Source: Roseivivax sp. GX 12232
GTDB lineage: Bacteria; Pseudomonadota; Alphaproteobacteria; Rhodobacterales; Rhodobacteraceae
NCBI RefSeq assembly: GCF_021272185.1
Contig: NZ_JAJSEC010000004.1
Location: forward strand, 1 to 64,000
Length of the DNA: 64,000 bases
Direction: 5' to 3'
Each line of letters begins with the position of its first letter. Positions within the stretch are counted from its first letter, which is position 1. The translations under genes were made by a program, and so were the position numbers. Positions 52,626 to 61,712 of this stretch are shown here, in pieces. The notes under the pieces are model-generated. The model was given only the letters and a program-made list of their open reading frames with translations. It was not told where the DNA came from and made no database searches.

Positions 52626-52761
52626 GAGGGCGGGTTTGCCGGTTCGCCTAGCCTGAAGGCGAAGGGGGTGGCGGCCCGCATTTCGTTGTCTCTGGAAAAG
52701 CGAGAGTCCGGGCTTGGGCGCGCGCGACAGCTCACAGCGCGCCCCGAAATCCCCGCCCGCT

Positions 52762-54042
52762 TCAGTAGCTGTATTTCCGCGCCGAGGAGCCCTCGGCCCG
52801 GTTCATCACCACGCCCAGAAGCGGCGTCTCGGTCCCGAGGCGGCGCTCCACCTCGCGGATCTCGCGCTCGGTCGTCAGCCCGCCGCCGACCACCAGGATC
52901 ACCGCGTCGAGGCAGGGCCGCATGGCGATCACGTCGTCGCCGTAAAGCGCCGGCGGCATGTCGAAAAGCATCACGTCGGGGTCGTAGTTCTCTTCGATCG
53001 TGGCCAGCGTCCGCGCGGTGCGCGGGTCCTGCAGGAGCTCCGAGGCATAGGTCTCGGGCGCCTCGTTGAACCCCACGGCGAGGTTGTGGCCCGCGTGGAT
53101 CGCGTTCGGCCCGACCCGGCGCAGGTGGTCCGCCGGCGTCACCTGGCCGCGGAACATGTTGCCGATCACCCCGGTGCCGCGCAGCCCGAAGACCTTGCCC
53201 AGCGAGGGGTTCCGCAGGTCGGTGTCGAAGAGGATCGTCCGGCAGTTCTCCTGCCGCGCCAGGCTGATGGCGAGATTTGCGGCGGTGAAGGTCTTGCCGC
53301 AGCCCTGGGTCGGCGAGGTGATCGCGACGCGGGTCCAGCCGCGCTCGCTCAGGGCCTGGAGGAGCCGGGTGCGCAGCACGTCGAAGGAGGAATAGGCCGG
53401 GTCGTAGCGGCTCGCGGTGATGATCCGGTTGCGGTCGAGCATGCGCTCGTCGAGGGCGAATGGCTGGAGCCGCGCCCAGAGCCGATCCGCGGCGGCGCTG
53501 TCCCGCTCGCCCAAGTCGGGGCGGGAGGGGGCGGCGGTCTTCGCTGCGGAGGGCGCGTCGGCGGGCGGGGTGTCGACGGGCGGCGTGTCGTGATGTGCTT
53601 CGGTCGGGTGTGCCGCTGGGGCCGCGCGCGGAGGGTCGATTGGGGCGGGCTCCGTGGCGGGCGTGGTCTCCGAATCGACAGGGGCAGGCTCCGACCCGTG
53701 CACGGGCTGGTCGTTGGCCTCCGGTGCGCCCTGCGCCACGGCGTCATCATCGCTCACCCAGGTATCCGCTCCGTCGCGCATCTCGTCCCGCTCAGTGCAC
53801 TCACCCGCAGGCGCCGTCAGGTCCTCGGCCTCCTCCGCCCGCGCAGATGGCGGAGCCACGCGGCGCGGGGTGACGGGGGCGCTTTCCTCGGGGCTCTGCC
53901 GGGCGGGCGAATTGCGGCGGCGGAAGGTGCGGCGGCGGGGCTGGGGGGCTTCGCTCTCGCGGCCCTCGGCCTCCCGCGTTTCCTCGGGGGCCTCCTGCGG
54001 CGCCGCGCTCTTCTGCTGCCGGATGTTGCGGTCGCGCGTCAT
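52762..54042 (-). CDS. CpsD/CapB-type tyrosine kinase ATPase
   Basis: 426 residues. The first 170 are low-complexity Pro, Ala, Glu and Arg-rich and probably disordered, longer than usual for this family. The ATPase domain has Walker A SPTQGCGKT, Walker A' ILFDTDLR and Walker B VMLFDMPPAL, the BY-kinase set. The C-terminal tyrosine cluster is minimal (KYSY). With the Wzz-like protein it would form the split kinase that cycles phosphorylation to control polymer export. A GGAGG site precedes the ATG at 54042. It is convergent with the wzz-like gene. Confidence 0.85.
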   Translation of the reverse strand: MTRDRNIRQQKSAAPQEAPEETREAEGRESEAPQPRRRTFRRRNSPARQSPEESAPVTPRRVAPPSARAEEAEDLTAPAGECTERDEMRDGADTWVSDDDAVAQGAPEANDQPVHGSEPAPVDSETTPATEPAPIDPPRAAPAAHPTEAHHDTPPVDTPPADAPSAAKTAAPSRPDLGERDSAAADRLWARLQPFALDERMLDRNRIITASRYDPAYSSFDVLRTRLLQALSERGWTRVAITSPTQGCGKTFTAANLAISLARQENCRTILFDTDLRNPSLGKVFGLRGTGVIGNMFRGQVTPADHLRRVGPNAIHAGHNLAVGFNEAPETYASELLQDPRTARTLATIEENYDPDVMLFDMPPALYGDDVIAMRPCLDAVILVVGGGLTTEREIREVERRLGTETPLLGVVMNRAEGSSARKYSY

Positions 54043-54240
54043 CGCCTGCCCTCCACCCTGCGGCGGGGGGGCTCGAGGCGCGTCGCGCGCGCCGTCATGC
54101 GATCGGTTCCCTGCATCGAATTGCCTGCCAGTCTGGCCGTTTCCCGGCGGATATGCACGGTTAAAGCGGTAAATTCTGTCCAAAGTTGGGTCAAATCGCG
54201 GGGATTGTTGACCACCCGGGCGCAAAGCCTCGGCCCGGTG

Positions 54241-55212
54241 TCAGCCCGGGCCGCGGTATTCGATCAGCCCCAGCCGCCGGCCCGTCGCCCGGCGCAGATG
54301 GTAGCGCAACATGCCCTGGAGGCCCGGCAGTTTTGCCAGGGTGAACAGCGCCGCGAAGCCGCGCGCGTCTTCGGGCGGCACGCCGTCGCTGCGCAGGCTG
54401 CGGTAGCCGCGCCAGGTGCTCAGGCCCCAGGCGAGCGGCGGCAGCAGCGCCAGCGGCGGAGCGACCAGAAGCCCCGCCAAAAACACCAGCGGCAGCGCGC
54501 CGCCGTAGACCCAGGCGCGGAGCCGCTCGGCACGCCGCGCGCCGGGGTGTTTCGCGGCAAGCTGCGCCAGCCCGTGCCCGGCCCGTTCGGTGCGCCGCCA
54601 CCACTCGGACAGCCGCGTCATGCCCGCGTCATGGGTGACCATCTCGCGGGGCAGCCGCTCCAGCGCGTGACCCTTCGCCAGAAGCCGCAGGCAGAGGTCC
54701 TCCTCCTCCGAGGCGATGAGCATGGGGTCGAAGCCGCCCACCGCGTCGAACGCCGCGCGGCGCAGCATGAGGTTGCCGGTGCAGCTGGTGATCCGCCCTG
54801 CCGGGGCGCGCCATTCCCAGTCGATCAGCCGGTTGTAGATCGAGGCCTCGGGCGCCTCCTCCCGGGCCCAGCCGGTGATGAGCGCGTGGCCGGGATGTGC
54901 CGCGAGGAACTCCCGCGCGGCCTCGGTCCAGCCGGGCACCAGCAGGCAGTCGCCGTCGAGGAACATCAAAAGCGGCGCGGGGTCTTCCAGCGCGGCGGCC
55001 CCGGCGTTGCGGGCGCGCGCGGCGGTGAAGGGCCGGTCCGGGTCCAGCGGCACCACCCGCGCGCCCGCCGCCTCGGCCAGCGCGGGGCTGCCGTCGGTCG
55101 AGCCCGAATCGACATAGACCATCCGCGCGCCGGTGGCCTTGGCCGCGGCGAGGGTGGCGGGCAGGCGGCGGGCCTCGTTGCGCCCGATCAGCACGATGTC
55201 GAGCGCGCTCAC
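54241..55212 (-). CDS. Glycosyltransferase family 2
   Basis: 323-residue GT2 enzyme: LDIVLIGRNEARRL, MVYVDSGSTDGS, LLMFLDGDCLL (DXD-type site), then a SEEEDLCLRL acidic stretch. A C-terminal hydrophobic segment (LPLVFLAGLLVAPPLALLPP) anchors it to the membrane. The GTG start at 55212 overlaps the stop of the upstream GT4 gene (GTGA), so the two are coupled. It adds one sugar to the repeat unit; donor and acceptor unknown. Confidence 0.87.
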   Translation of the reverse strand: MSALDIVLIGRNEARRLPATLAAAKATGARMVYVDSGSTDGSPALAEAAGARVVPLDPDRPFTAARARNAGAAALEDPAPLLMFLDGDCLLVPGWTEAAREFLAAHPGHALITGWAREEAPEASIYNRLIDWEWRAPAGRITSCTGNLMLRRAAFDAVGGFDPMLIASEEEDLCLRLLAKGHALERLPREMVTHDAGMTRLSEWWRRTERAGHGLAQLAAKHPGARRAERLRAWVYGGALPLVFLAGLLVAPPLALLPPLAWGLSTWRGYRSLRSDGVPPEDARGFAALFTLAKLPGLQGMLRYHLRRATGRRLGLIEYRGPG

Positions 55213-56411
55213 GGTCCCGCCTCGAAGAGCGCCGAGAGCTGGCGGGCCGAGCGGCGCACGTCGAACTCCGCTTCGACCTTGGCGCGGGCGGCCCGGCCCA
55301 TGGCGCGGGCGCCCTCGGGGTCGGAGAGCATCTGCCCCAGCGCCTCGGTCAGCGCCTCGAGGTTGCCCGGCGGCACCAGCCGGCCCGAGACGCCGTCCTC
55401 GATCAGCTCGGGGATGCCCGCGATCCGGGTCGAGAGCACCGCGCGTTCTGCGGCCATGGCCTCCATCAGCACCACCGGCACGCCCTCGGCGAAGCTCGGC
55501 AGGCACAAGAGGTCGGTGCGCGAGAGCTCTTCCGCTACCCGCTCGGGCGGCTGGTAGCCGAGGAAGGTGACGCGGTCCTTGAGCCCCAGCGCGGCGACCC
55601 GCGCCTCAAGCGCGGCGCGGTCCGGCCCGTCGCCGAGATAGGTCAGCCGCGCTTCGGGATGCGCCTCGGCGAGCCGCGCCAGCGCCTCGAGCAGCAGGCG
55701 CGGCCCCTTCAGCCCCACGAGCCGCCCGACGAACAAGAGGTTCCGCCCGGCAAACGCGCCGCCGCGGTAGTCTTCGGGGATCACGCCGCAATGCACGATC
55801 CGGAGCTTTGGCCAGTCCTCGGGATCGGTGAAACACATGAGCTGGGAGCGCGCGAAATCTGAAATGCAGGCCACGAAGGCCGCATGCCGGGTCTTGGTGC
55901 CGAGGTGCCAGCGCGGAGCCTCGAAGAAGGTGTCGGGCCCGTGGATCGTGTAGCTGTAGGGCAGCTCGGCCAGTTCGGCGGCCAGCATGGTGACGTTCAG
56001 CGATTGCGAGGCCAGGTGGTTGTGCAGATGCGCGACACCTTGGGCGGTGAGGTGGCGGGCCAGCACGGCGGCCTCGGCGAAATAGAAGAGCTGGCGCAGA
56101 TGCGCGCGCGGGCCCTCGGGCGCGGTCTTGAGCGCAAGCCGCAGGGCGCGCAGCCAGCGGCGCGGGTGGTGACGCAGGGCATTGGCATGGGCGCCGATCA
56201 GCTCCGCCGGGCGGCGGGCGGCCTCCAGCAGGTGCCAGGTCTTGGCCTGTTCGGCCTCCTGCGCGGGGCCGGAGAGCTCGGCGCGCGGGGTGCGGCGGAC
56301 CGAGCAGGTCAGCACCTCGTGCCCCAGCGCCCGCAGGGCTGCGACCTCGCGCTCGATGAAGGTATGCGAGGCACGGGGGTAATGGCCGGTGAGATAGGCG
56401 ATGCGTTTCAT
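55209..56411 (-). CDS. Glycosyltransferase family 4
   Basis: 400-residue GT4 (GT-B fold) retaining transferase. The N-terminal domain starts with RIAYLTGHYPRASHTFIERE. The donor-binding C-terminal half has LLFVGRLVGLKGPRLLLEA, LTYLGDGPDRAALE and the EX7E box in FAEGVPVVLMEAMA. Length and order are standard. First gene of a two-gene minus-strand unit, divergent from the WecG-like gene across about 140 bases that must hold two promoters. Confidence 0.9.
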   Translation of the reverse strand: MKRIAYLTGHYPRASHTFIEREVAALRALGHEVLTCSVRRTPRAELSGPAQEAEQAKTWHLLEAARRPAELIGAHANALRHHPRRWLRALRLALKTAPEGPRAHLRQLFYFAEAAVLARHLTAQGVAHLHNHLASQSLNVTMLAAELAELPYSYTIHGPDTFFEAPRWHLGTKTRHAAFVACISDFARSQLMCFTDPEDWPKLRIVHCGVIPEDYRGGAFAGRNLLFVGRLVGLKGPRLLLEALARLAEAHPEARLTYLGDGPDRAALEARVAALGLKDRVTFLGYQPPERVAEELSRTDLLCLPSFAEGVPVVLMEAMAAERAVLSTRIAGIPELIEDGVSGRLVPPGNLEALTEALGQMLSDPEGARAMGRAARAKVEAEFDVRRSARQLSALFEAGP

Positions 56412-56554
56412 GCGGGTCTCGGGAAGTCTTCAAGGGGCGGGCGATGCGATCGGCGGGGGCCGCGCGGCAGGCCGGTCACGGGCGGGGGCGGGTCTTTACG
56501 CCGCGCGCGCTTTCCGCCTCCCGCAGGGGCGGGGGCCATGCTAGGCACGGGGCC

Positions 56555-57322
56555 ATGAGCCGCGAGATGTCCTTTGACTACGCCGGGACCCGCGTCGCGC
56601 TGACGATCCGCGACATGGCCGCGCTGAAGCGCGCCGTGGCCGGGCGGCTCGCGGCGGGCGAGGGCTTTGCCGTGGCCACGCTGAACCTCGACCACATGGT
56701 GAAACTGCGCAGCGACGCGAGCTTCCGCGCCGCCTATGCGCGCCACGAGCTGGTGACGGCGGACGGCCACCCGGTGGCCTGGCTGGCGCGGCTCGCCGGG
56801 CGCCGCGTGGCGCTGGTGCCGGGCTCGGACGCGGTGCTGCCGCTGGCGCGGATGGCCGTGGCGGAGGGCGCGCCGCTGGGGCTTTTCGGCAGCAGCCAGG
56901 TGGTGCTCGACCAGGTGCGCGCGCGGCTCGCCGAGGAGCTGCCCGGGCTGCAACTGGTCTTTGCCGAGGCCCCGCCCATGGGCTTCGACCCCGACAGCCC
57001 CGAGGCCGAGGCCGCGCTTTTGCGGATGCGGGCCTCGGGCGCGCGGCTGGTGTTCCTGGCGCTTGGCGCGCCCAAGCAGGAGCGGCTCGCCGCACGGGGC
57101 CGCGCGCTGGTGCCCGAGCTTGGCTTCGTCTCGGTCGGCGCGGGGCTCGACTTCCTGGCGGGCGGTCAGCGCCGGGCGCCGCGGCTCTTGCGGATGCTGT
57201 CGCTCGAATGGCTCTGGCGGATGCTCGGCGCGCCGCGGCGGCTCGCCCCGCGCTACGCGCGTTGCGCGGCGATCCTGCCCGGAGAGGCGCGCCGCGCCCT
57301 GGCCCTGCGCGGGCGGGACTGA
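56555..57322 (+). CDS. WecG/TagA/CpsF-family glycosyltransferase
   Basis: 255-residue transferase of the WecG/TagA family, which adds the second sugar (often N-acetylmannosaminuronate or N-acetylmannosamine) onto an undecaprenyl-linked primer. Landmarks: ATLNLDHMVKLRSDASFR, TADGHPVAW, FGSSQVV and FLALGAPKQERLA. The ATG at 56555 follows a G-rich stretch; the longer frame upstream has no family features. The initiating sugar-phosphate transferase that would act before it is not in the window. Confidence 0.88.
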   Translation: MSREMSFDYAGTRVALTIRDMAALKRAVAGRLAAGEGFAVATLNLDHMVKLRSDASFRAAYARHELVTADGHPVAWLARLAGRRVALVPGSDAVLPLARMAVAEGAPLGLFGSSQVVLDQVRARLAEELPGLQLVFAEAPPMGFDPDSPEAEAALLRMRASGARLVFLALGAPKQERLAARGRALVPELGFVSVGAGLDFLAGGQRRAPRLLRMLSLEWLWRMLGAPRRLAPRYARCAAILPGEARRALALRGRD

Positions 57323-57333
57323 GACGCCGTCGC

Positions 57334-58656
57334 TCATGCCGCCAGCGGCCCGCCCAGAAGCGCCGGCGCTGGCGTCGCCCGGCCCGAGAGCACCCAGTCG
57401 TAGACCCGCGCGACCTGTTCGGCCTTCGCGGCCCAGGTAAAGCGGCTTGCCACCAGGTCGGCGGCGCGGGCGCCCCGGGCGCGGCAGCCCGCGGGGTCGG
57501 CGAGAATCTCGTCCAGCGCCTCGGAGAGCGCGGGCACCAGCCGGTCGGGCGGCAGGATCGGCACCTTGTAGCCGGTCTCGGGCGTGACCAGCTCGCCCGG
57601 CCCGGCGTAATCCACCACGAGCGGCGCCCGGCCCATGGCCATGGCCTCGAGCACGACGCCGCCGCCAAAGTCGCGGATCGAGGGGAAGGCCAAAAGGTCC
57701 GCCTCGGCGAGCCGTCCCTGCACCTCGGCATGGGGCAGCCAGCCCGCGAAACGCACCGCATCGCCGAAGGGCGCGGCCTGCGCCGTGAGCCGCGCCATCT
57801 CGGGCCCGTCGCCGATGATCTCGAGGTGGAGCCGCCCGTCTGACAGCGGCCCGCGCGCCGCCTCGAGCAGCATGTCGACGCCCTTGAGCGCCACCAGTCG
57901 GCCGACGAAGACCGCGCGCAGGGGCTCGGGCTCCGGGCCCGGTACCCGCGCCGGCCGGCGCGGGAAACGCGCCGGATCGACCGCGTTCTCGGGCAGCCAG
58001 AGCACCTTGTGGTGATGCGCCGCGGGGATTTCCGCCGCGGTGAAGCGCGAGCCCGCGAGGATGGCGCTGGCGTGGCGCAGGGTGGCGCCCCGGCCCGGCA
58101 TCCGCTTGTAGAGCCCGCGCAGGTAGCCCAGCCATTCGCGCTCGGCCCGGCGGACGTGGCCGTAGCCCTCGGGCCAGGGCACCCCGCCGTTCAGCGGGCC
58201 GAGGACGAAGGGCACCCCGATCCGCGCCAGCCGCGCCGCCAGCGGCGATGGCGCTGTGGGCGCGAGCGGCGTGACCCGGTGCACCAGGTCGTAGTCGCCC
58301 GCCTCCAGCGCCGGGCCGAAGCGCTGCCAGACCTTGCGCTCGAACCAGGGGTAGGTAAGCGACTGCGCCGCCTGCACCATGGTCCAGCCCTTGCCTTCGC
58401 CCATGCGCAGGATCTCGGCGGCGCGATGGGCAGGGCGGGCCAGCGCCTCGGTGTCGATCGCGGTGAAGTCGCGGCCCTCGACGTAGCCCGCCTTCAGGAT
58501 CGCCGCGCGGTTGCGCACTTGCGTCACCAGGTGCACCTCGGCCACATCGCGCAGCGCATGGGCCAGCGACCAGCCGACCAGCGGCACCGAGACCCACTCG
58601 GGGTTGGCGGCCTCGGCCAGGACGAGGACGCGCGGCCTGCGGGTGGGGGCGCTCAC
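57334..58656 (-). CDS. Glycosyltransferase family 4
   Basis: 440-residue GT4 enzyme. It has AVFVGRLVALKGVDMLLEA, LEIIGDGPEMARL and the EX7E region in RDFGGGVVLEAMAMG. The GTG start at 58656 overlaps the stop of the Wzy-like gene upstream (GTGA). Convergent with the WecG-like gene, 11 bases apart. The last residues form a small Ala/Pro tail. Confidence 0.88.
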   Translation of the reverse strand: MSAPTRRPRVLVLAEAANPEWVSVPLVGWSLAHALRDVAEVHLVTQVRNRAAILKAGYVEGRDFTAIDTEALARPAHRAAEILRMGEGKGWTMVQAAQSLTYPWFERKVWQRFGPALEAGDYDLVHRVTPLAPTAPSPLAARLARIGVPFVLGPLNGGVPWPEGYGHVRRAEREWLGYLRGLYKRMPGRGATLRHASAILAGSRFTAAEIPAAHHHKVLWLPENAVDPARFPRRPARVPGPEPEPLRAVFVGRLVALKGVDMLLEAARGPLSDGRLHLEIIGDGPEMARLTAQAAPFGDAVRFAGWLPHAEVQGRLAEADLLAFPSIRDFGGGVVLEAMAMGRAPLVVDYAGPGELVTPETGYKVPILPPDRLVPALSEALDEILADPAGCRARGARAADLVASRFTWAAKAEQVARVYDWVLSGRATPAPALLGGPLAA

Positions 58657-60059
58657 AGGATCGGCTTCCAGCGCAACCCGGGCCCGCTACTGCCCTGCGC
58701 GGCGGCGGGCGCGCCGCGCCGCTCGGGCCGTTCGGCATGGGCGAGCAGCACCCCGGCGATCAGCCAGCTCAGGGGCGTCAGCGTGGCATTGGGGATCAGG
58801 TCGAGCGTGTTGAAGGCCAGCAGCAGCGCCAGGGGCGGCGCATAGGGCGAGAACCGTTCGGGCGCGCGGGTGATGCCGCCGGCCAGCAAGAGCAGGATCG
58901 GCGAGATCAGCAGCCCGAACTCGGCCAGGAAGCCGACCCAGCCGAAGACGCCCAGGGTGATGACCCAGCGCCCGTCCGAGATCGTCTGCCATTCGCCGGT
59001 GCCCGCGTTCATCACGTGGTTGCGCCCCCAGCTGCCCCAACCGAAGGCGGGCCGTTCGAGCGCGCGATCAAACAGCCGGTCCTCGTTCTCCAGGCGGAAC
59101 TCCAGCGAAAAGGCGCGCTCGGGGTCGATGCGTTCGATCCGGGTCAGAAGCCGCTCCTCGGGCACCAGGTCGGCGGTCTTCAGAAGCGGATAGGTCAGGC
59201 TCAGCGCCGCCACCAGGGCGGCGACCAGCGTCTGGCTGCGTCGCCCGGTCAGCAGGATCAGCGGCAGGAGCAGAAGCGCCATGGCCAGCGCACCGAAGGA
59301 TTTCATCGCCACCAGCAGGAGCGTCAGCCCGAGGCCGACCCCGAGGTAGCGCAGCCGCTTGCCGCTTTCGTGACGCCAGAGCGTCCAGGCCGCGGCGCAG
59401 GCCATGAGCGCGAAAAACGCGGTCCAGAGCCCGTGCTGCAGGAAGACCACCGGGCGGAAGGTCTCGCCGCGCTCGGCCTGCTCGAGGCTGGCCTGCGAGA
59501 AGCCGTAGAGCGCCTCGTGCAGGAAGGGGCCAAGCGGCACTTCGACCAGCATCAGCGGCGCATAGGCCAGCCCTGCCAGCACCAGCGCCAGCGCCAGGTC
59601 GCGCGCCGCCCCGCCCCGGGCCAGGTGCTGCCGCGCGAGCAGGAAAGGCAGGACCGTCAGCGCGTTCTGGATGCAGAGGCCGAGCCCGTCCTTCAGCGAG
59701 GTCGCGGGCAGCTCGTAGCTGCCCCAGGCGACCGGGTCGGCATTGGTGAGCGCGGTGGCCAGCGGCACGGTGACGTAGAGGCCCAGAAGCAGCCGCACCA
59801 GCGGCGCCTCGGGCCAGAAGCCGCGCGCCTCGGGCGGGCGCAGGACCAGGAGGCACAGAAGGCTCATCAGCGCCGGCAGGGAACTTTTGTCGAGCGGCGG
59901 CACCAGCGGCAGGTCGAAGGCGGTGGGCGGGCTCGGCAACAGCAGGTAGCCGCCCAGGATCACCACCAAGAGCGCCCGTCCCGGTGCCAGGAGCCGGAAC
60001 GCCAGGACGGCGGCCAGCGGCACCAGGCCGAGCATCAGAAAGGCGATGGTATTGGGCAT
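58653..60059 (-). CDS. O-antigen polymerase/ligase-like membrane protein (Wzy-type)
   Basis: 468-residue protein with about ten to twelve membrane segments and one large periplasmic loop (about residues 290-350, ERIDPERAFSLEFRLENEDR, RPAFGWGSWGRN). The RP-x-FGWG stretch is shared by Wzy/WaaL-type proteins. In a locus with Wzx and Wzz it most likely polymerises the repeat units in the periplasm. A ligase role is the alternative. It starts a two-gene minus-strand unit with the GT4 gene. Confidence 0.8.
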   Translation of the reverse strand: MPNTIAFLMLGLVPLAAVLAFRLLAPGRALLVVILGGYLLLPSPPTAFDLPLVPPLDKSSLPALMSLLCLLVLRPPEARGFWPEAPLVRLLLGLYVTVPLATALTNADPVAWGSYELPATSLKDGLGLCIQNALTVLPFLLARQHLARGGAARDLALALVLAGLAYAPLMLVEVPLGPFLHEALYGFSQASLEQAERGETFRPVVFLQHGLWTAFFALMACAAAWTLWRHESGKRLRYLGVGLGLTLLLVAMKSFGALAMALLLLPLILLTGRRSQTLVAALVAALSLTYPLLKTADLVPEERLLTRIERIDPERAFSLEFRLENEDRLFDRALERPAFGWGSWGRNHVMNAGTGEWQTISDGRWVITLGVFGWVGFLAEFGLLISPILLLLAGGITRAPERFSPYAPPLALLLAFNTLDLIPNATLTPLSWLIAGVLLAHAERPERRGAPAAAQGSSGPGLRWKPIL

Positions 60060-60226
60060 CTTGGGTTGCGGTCCCTCGCACGTCCCGGCGGCGCGGGGGC
60101 GAGGATAGCAGCCCGCCGCGGGGCTGTCCTCACCCCCGGGGGCCGGCGCGCGACGGGCGGTGCCGGAATGTTGCAGTCAGGAGGGGAGGGCTGGGGGCGG
60201 GGCCGTGTTTGGCCCCCGAAAGCGCC

Positions 60227-60859
60227 TCAGCGTCCGCGCAGCCAGCTGCCCATGCGCTTGCGGCGCTGGCTCAGGCCCTGGGCGGCCTCGTCGAGGCTGT
60301 CCTCCATGCTCGACATCACCGGGTCGATGCGGTTCTGCCGGAAGCGCCGCCAGCGCACCCAGATCGCCCAGAAGACCGCCGCCAGAACGACCAGCGTGAA
60401 GATCGCCCGCCAGGGCAGGATCTGCACCTCGGGGCCCGCCACCGGCTTGATCGCCACGGCGTTGGGAAAGATCGACAGGAACTCCGCCCGCCAGCCGTAG
60501 TGCCGGATCGCCACCCAGCGCGGCTCAGCGCCGGTGGAGCGCAGGTCCGCCGCCTCGGCCTGCAGGTTGGAGCTGTTGAACTTGAAGTAGGGCGGCCAGC
60601 CCCAGCCGGTGTCCTCGTTGCGGTAGACCATGATGTCATCGCCCGCCCGGCGGGTCTGGATGAAGAAGACGTCGCGGCTGCTGCGGACCTCTCCTCCGGT
60701 CTCGCCGCGGGCCCAGAACAGCCCGTTGGCGCCCAGGTCCTGGCGCTTCTCGTAGGTGTCGGTGATCCGCACGATGTCGTTCTGCGGCAGCGTGTAGTGC
60801 AGGAAGGACAGGGTCACGATCCAGAAGAGCGCGATCAGCGTCCATTTCACATATGCCAT
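60227..60859 (-). CDS. DUF1523 membrane protein
   Basis: 210-residue protein with a membrane helix at residues 5-22 (WTLIALFWIVTLSFLHY) and a second near 150-172 (IFTLVVLAAVFWAIWV), and between them a soluble domain with NDIVRITDTYEKRQD and WGWPPYFKFNS. This pattern matches DUF1523, common in Rhodobacterales and without known function. The C-terminal tail is Arg-rich. The ATG at 60859 fits the family start. Confidence 0.8.
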   Translation of the reverse strand: MAYVKWTLIALFWIVTLSFLHYTLPQNDIVRITDTYEKRQDLGANGLFWARGETGGEVRSSRDVFFIQTRRAGDDIMVYRNEDTGWGWPPYFKFNSSNLQAEAADLRSTGAEPRWVAIRHYGWRAEFLSIFPNAVAIKPVAGPEVQILPWRAIFTLVVLAAVFWAIWVRWRRFRQNRIDPVMSSMEDSLDEAAQGLSQRRKRMGSWLRGR

Positions 60860-60926
60860 CGGCGGGGCCCTCGTGTTCGGTCCTCTGGGGGGAATTTTGC
60901 CCCGAAGCGGGGCCGGTTCCAAGGTC

Positions 60927-61379
60927 TCAGACGCCGTCCTCCGCGGGGTCGAGCGCCTGGCGCAGCTCGCGCAGGCGGGCCTGCAGCCGGGCGACCTCGG
61001 CGGCGTCCATGCCGAGCCGGTCGAGCACGCAGGCCGGGATATGCGCCGCGCGGCTGCGGAGCGCCAGCCCCGCCTCGCTCGGGGCGACGATGACCCGGCG
61101 TTCGTCGGCGGCGTCGCGGCTGCGCGCCACCAGCCCCGCGCCCTCGAGCCGCTTCAGGAGCGGCGTCACGGTATTGGTCTCGAGGCCCAGCCGGGCGCCG
61201 ATCTGGCCGACGCTCAAGGGCGCCTCGGTCCAGAGCGCGGTCATCACCAGGTATTGCGGATAGGTCAGCCCCAGCGGATCGAGCAACGCCTTGTAGAAGC
61301 GCCCGAAGGCGTTCTGCGCGGCATAGAGGTCGAAGCAGAGCATCTGCTCCAGGCCGTGTCCGGGGGCGCGGTCAGTCAT
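60927..61379 (-). CDS. MarR-family regulator, OhrR-like
   Basis: 150-residue winged-helix regulator of the OhrR branch: LCFDLYAAQNAFGRFYKALL carries the N-terminal sensing Cys15, followed by DPLGLTYPQYLVM, LGLETNTVTPLLKRLE (recognition helix) and the wing RDAADERRVIV. OhrR proteins sense organic hydroperoxides through this Cys and repress ohr. No ohr gene is in the window and no classical palindrome is seen upstream, so its target is unknown. Confidence 0.8.
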   Translation of the reverse strand: MTDRAPGHGLEQMLCFDLYAAQNAFGRFYKALLDPLGLTYPQYLVMTALWTEAPLSVGQIGARLGLETNTVTPLLKRLEGAGLVARSRDAADERRVIVAPSEAGLALRSRAAHIPACVLDRLGMDAAEVARLQARLRELRQALDPAEDGV

Positions 61380-61712
61380 GGGTTCGATGTAAGCCGCGGT
61401 TTTGCCCCCGGCAAGCGGGGAAGCGGGCAGGCGCGGGGGGCTGCCGGTGGGGTGGGGCCGCGGTGCAGCCGGGTGAGCGGGGGAGTGGGGCGCTTGGGCG
61501 CCTCACGTGCAGGGCCGCGGTGGCGCCGGGTTTGCAGGCGAGAGGGTAGCTTGCGCATGGGCCGCACCGGGCTGCGGCTGCGGCGGGTGTGTGAAGGCGT
61601 GGGGCGCTTGGGCACTGGCCGCGCTTGGCCAGGCCCTGCGTAGCGCCAGACCCGGCGCGCCGCAGGGCGCCCCGGCCCGCGCCTTCCACGGCCCCCACGC
61701 CCCGCGCTGCCC
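61380..61712. other. GC-rich non-coding stretch with degenerate repeats
   Basis: No gene supported. Between about 61454 and 61618 a roughly 50-60 base unit seems to recur about three times in degenerate form (GGCCGCGGTG and GGGGCGCTTGGG each appear twice). Open frames here translate to Arg/Pro repeats and look spurious. Confidence 0.4.
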
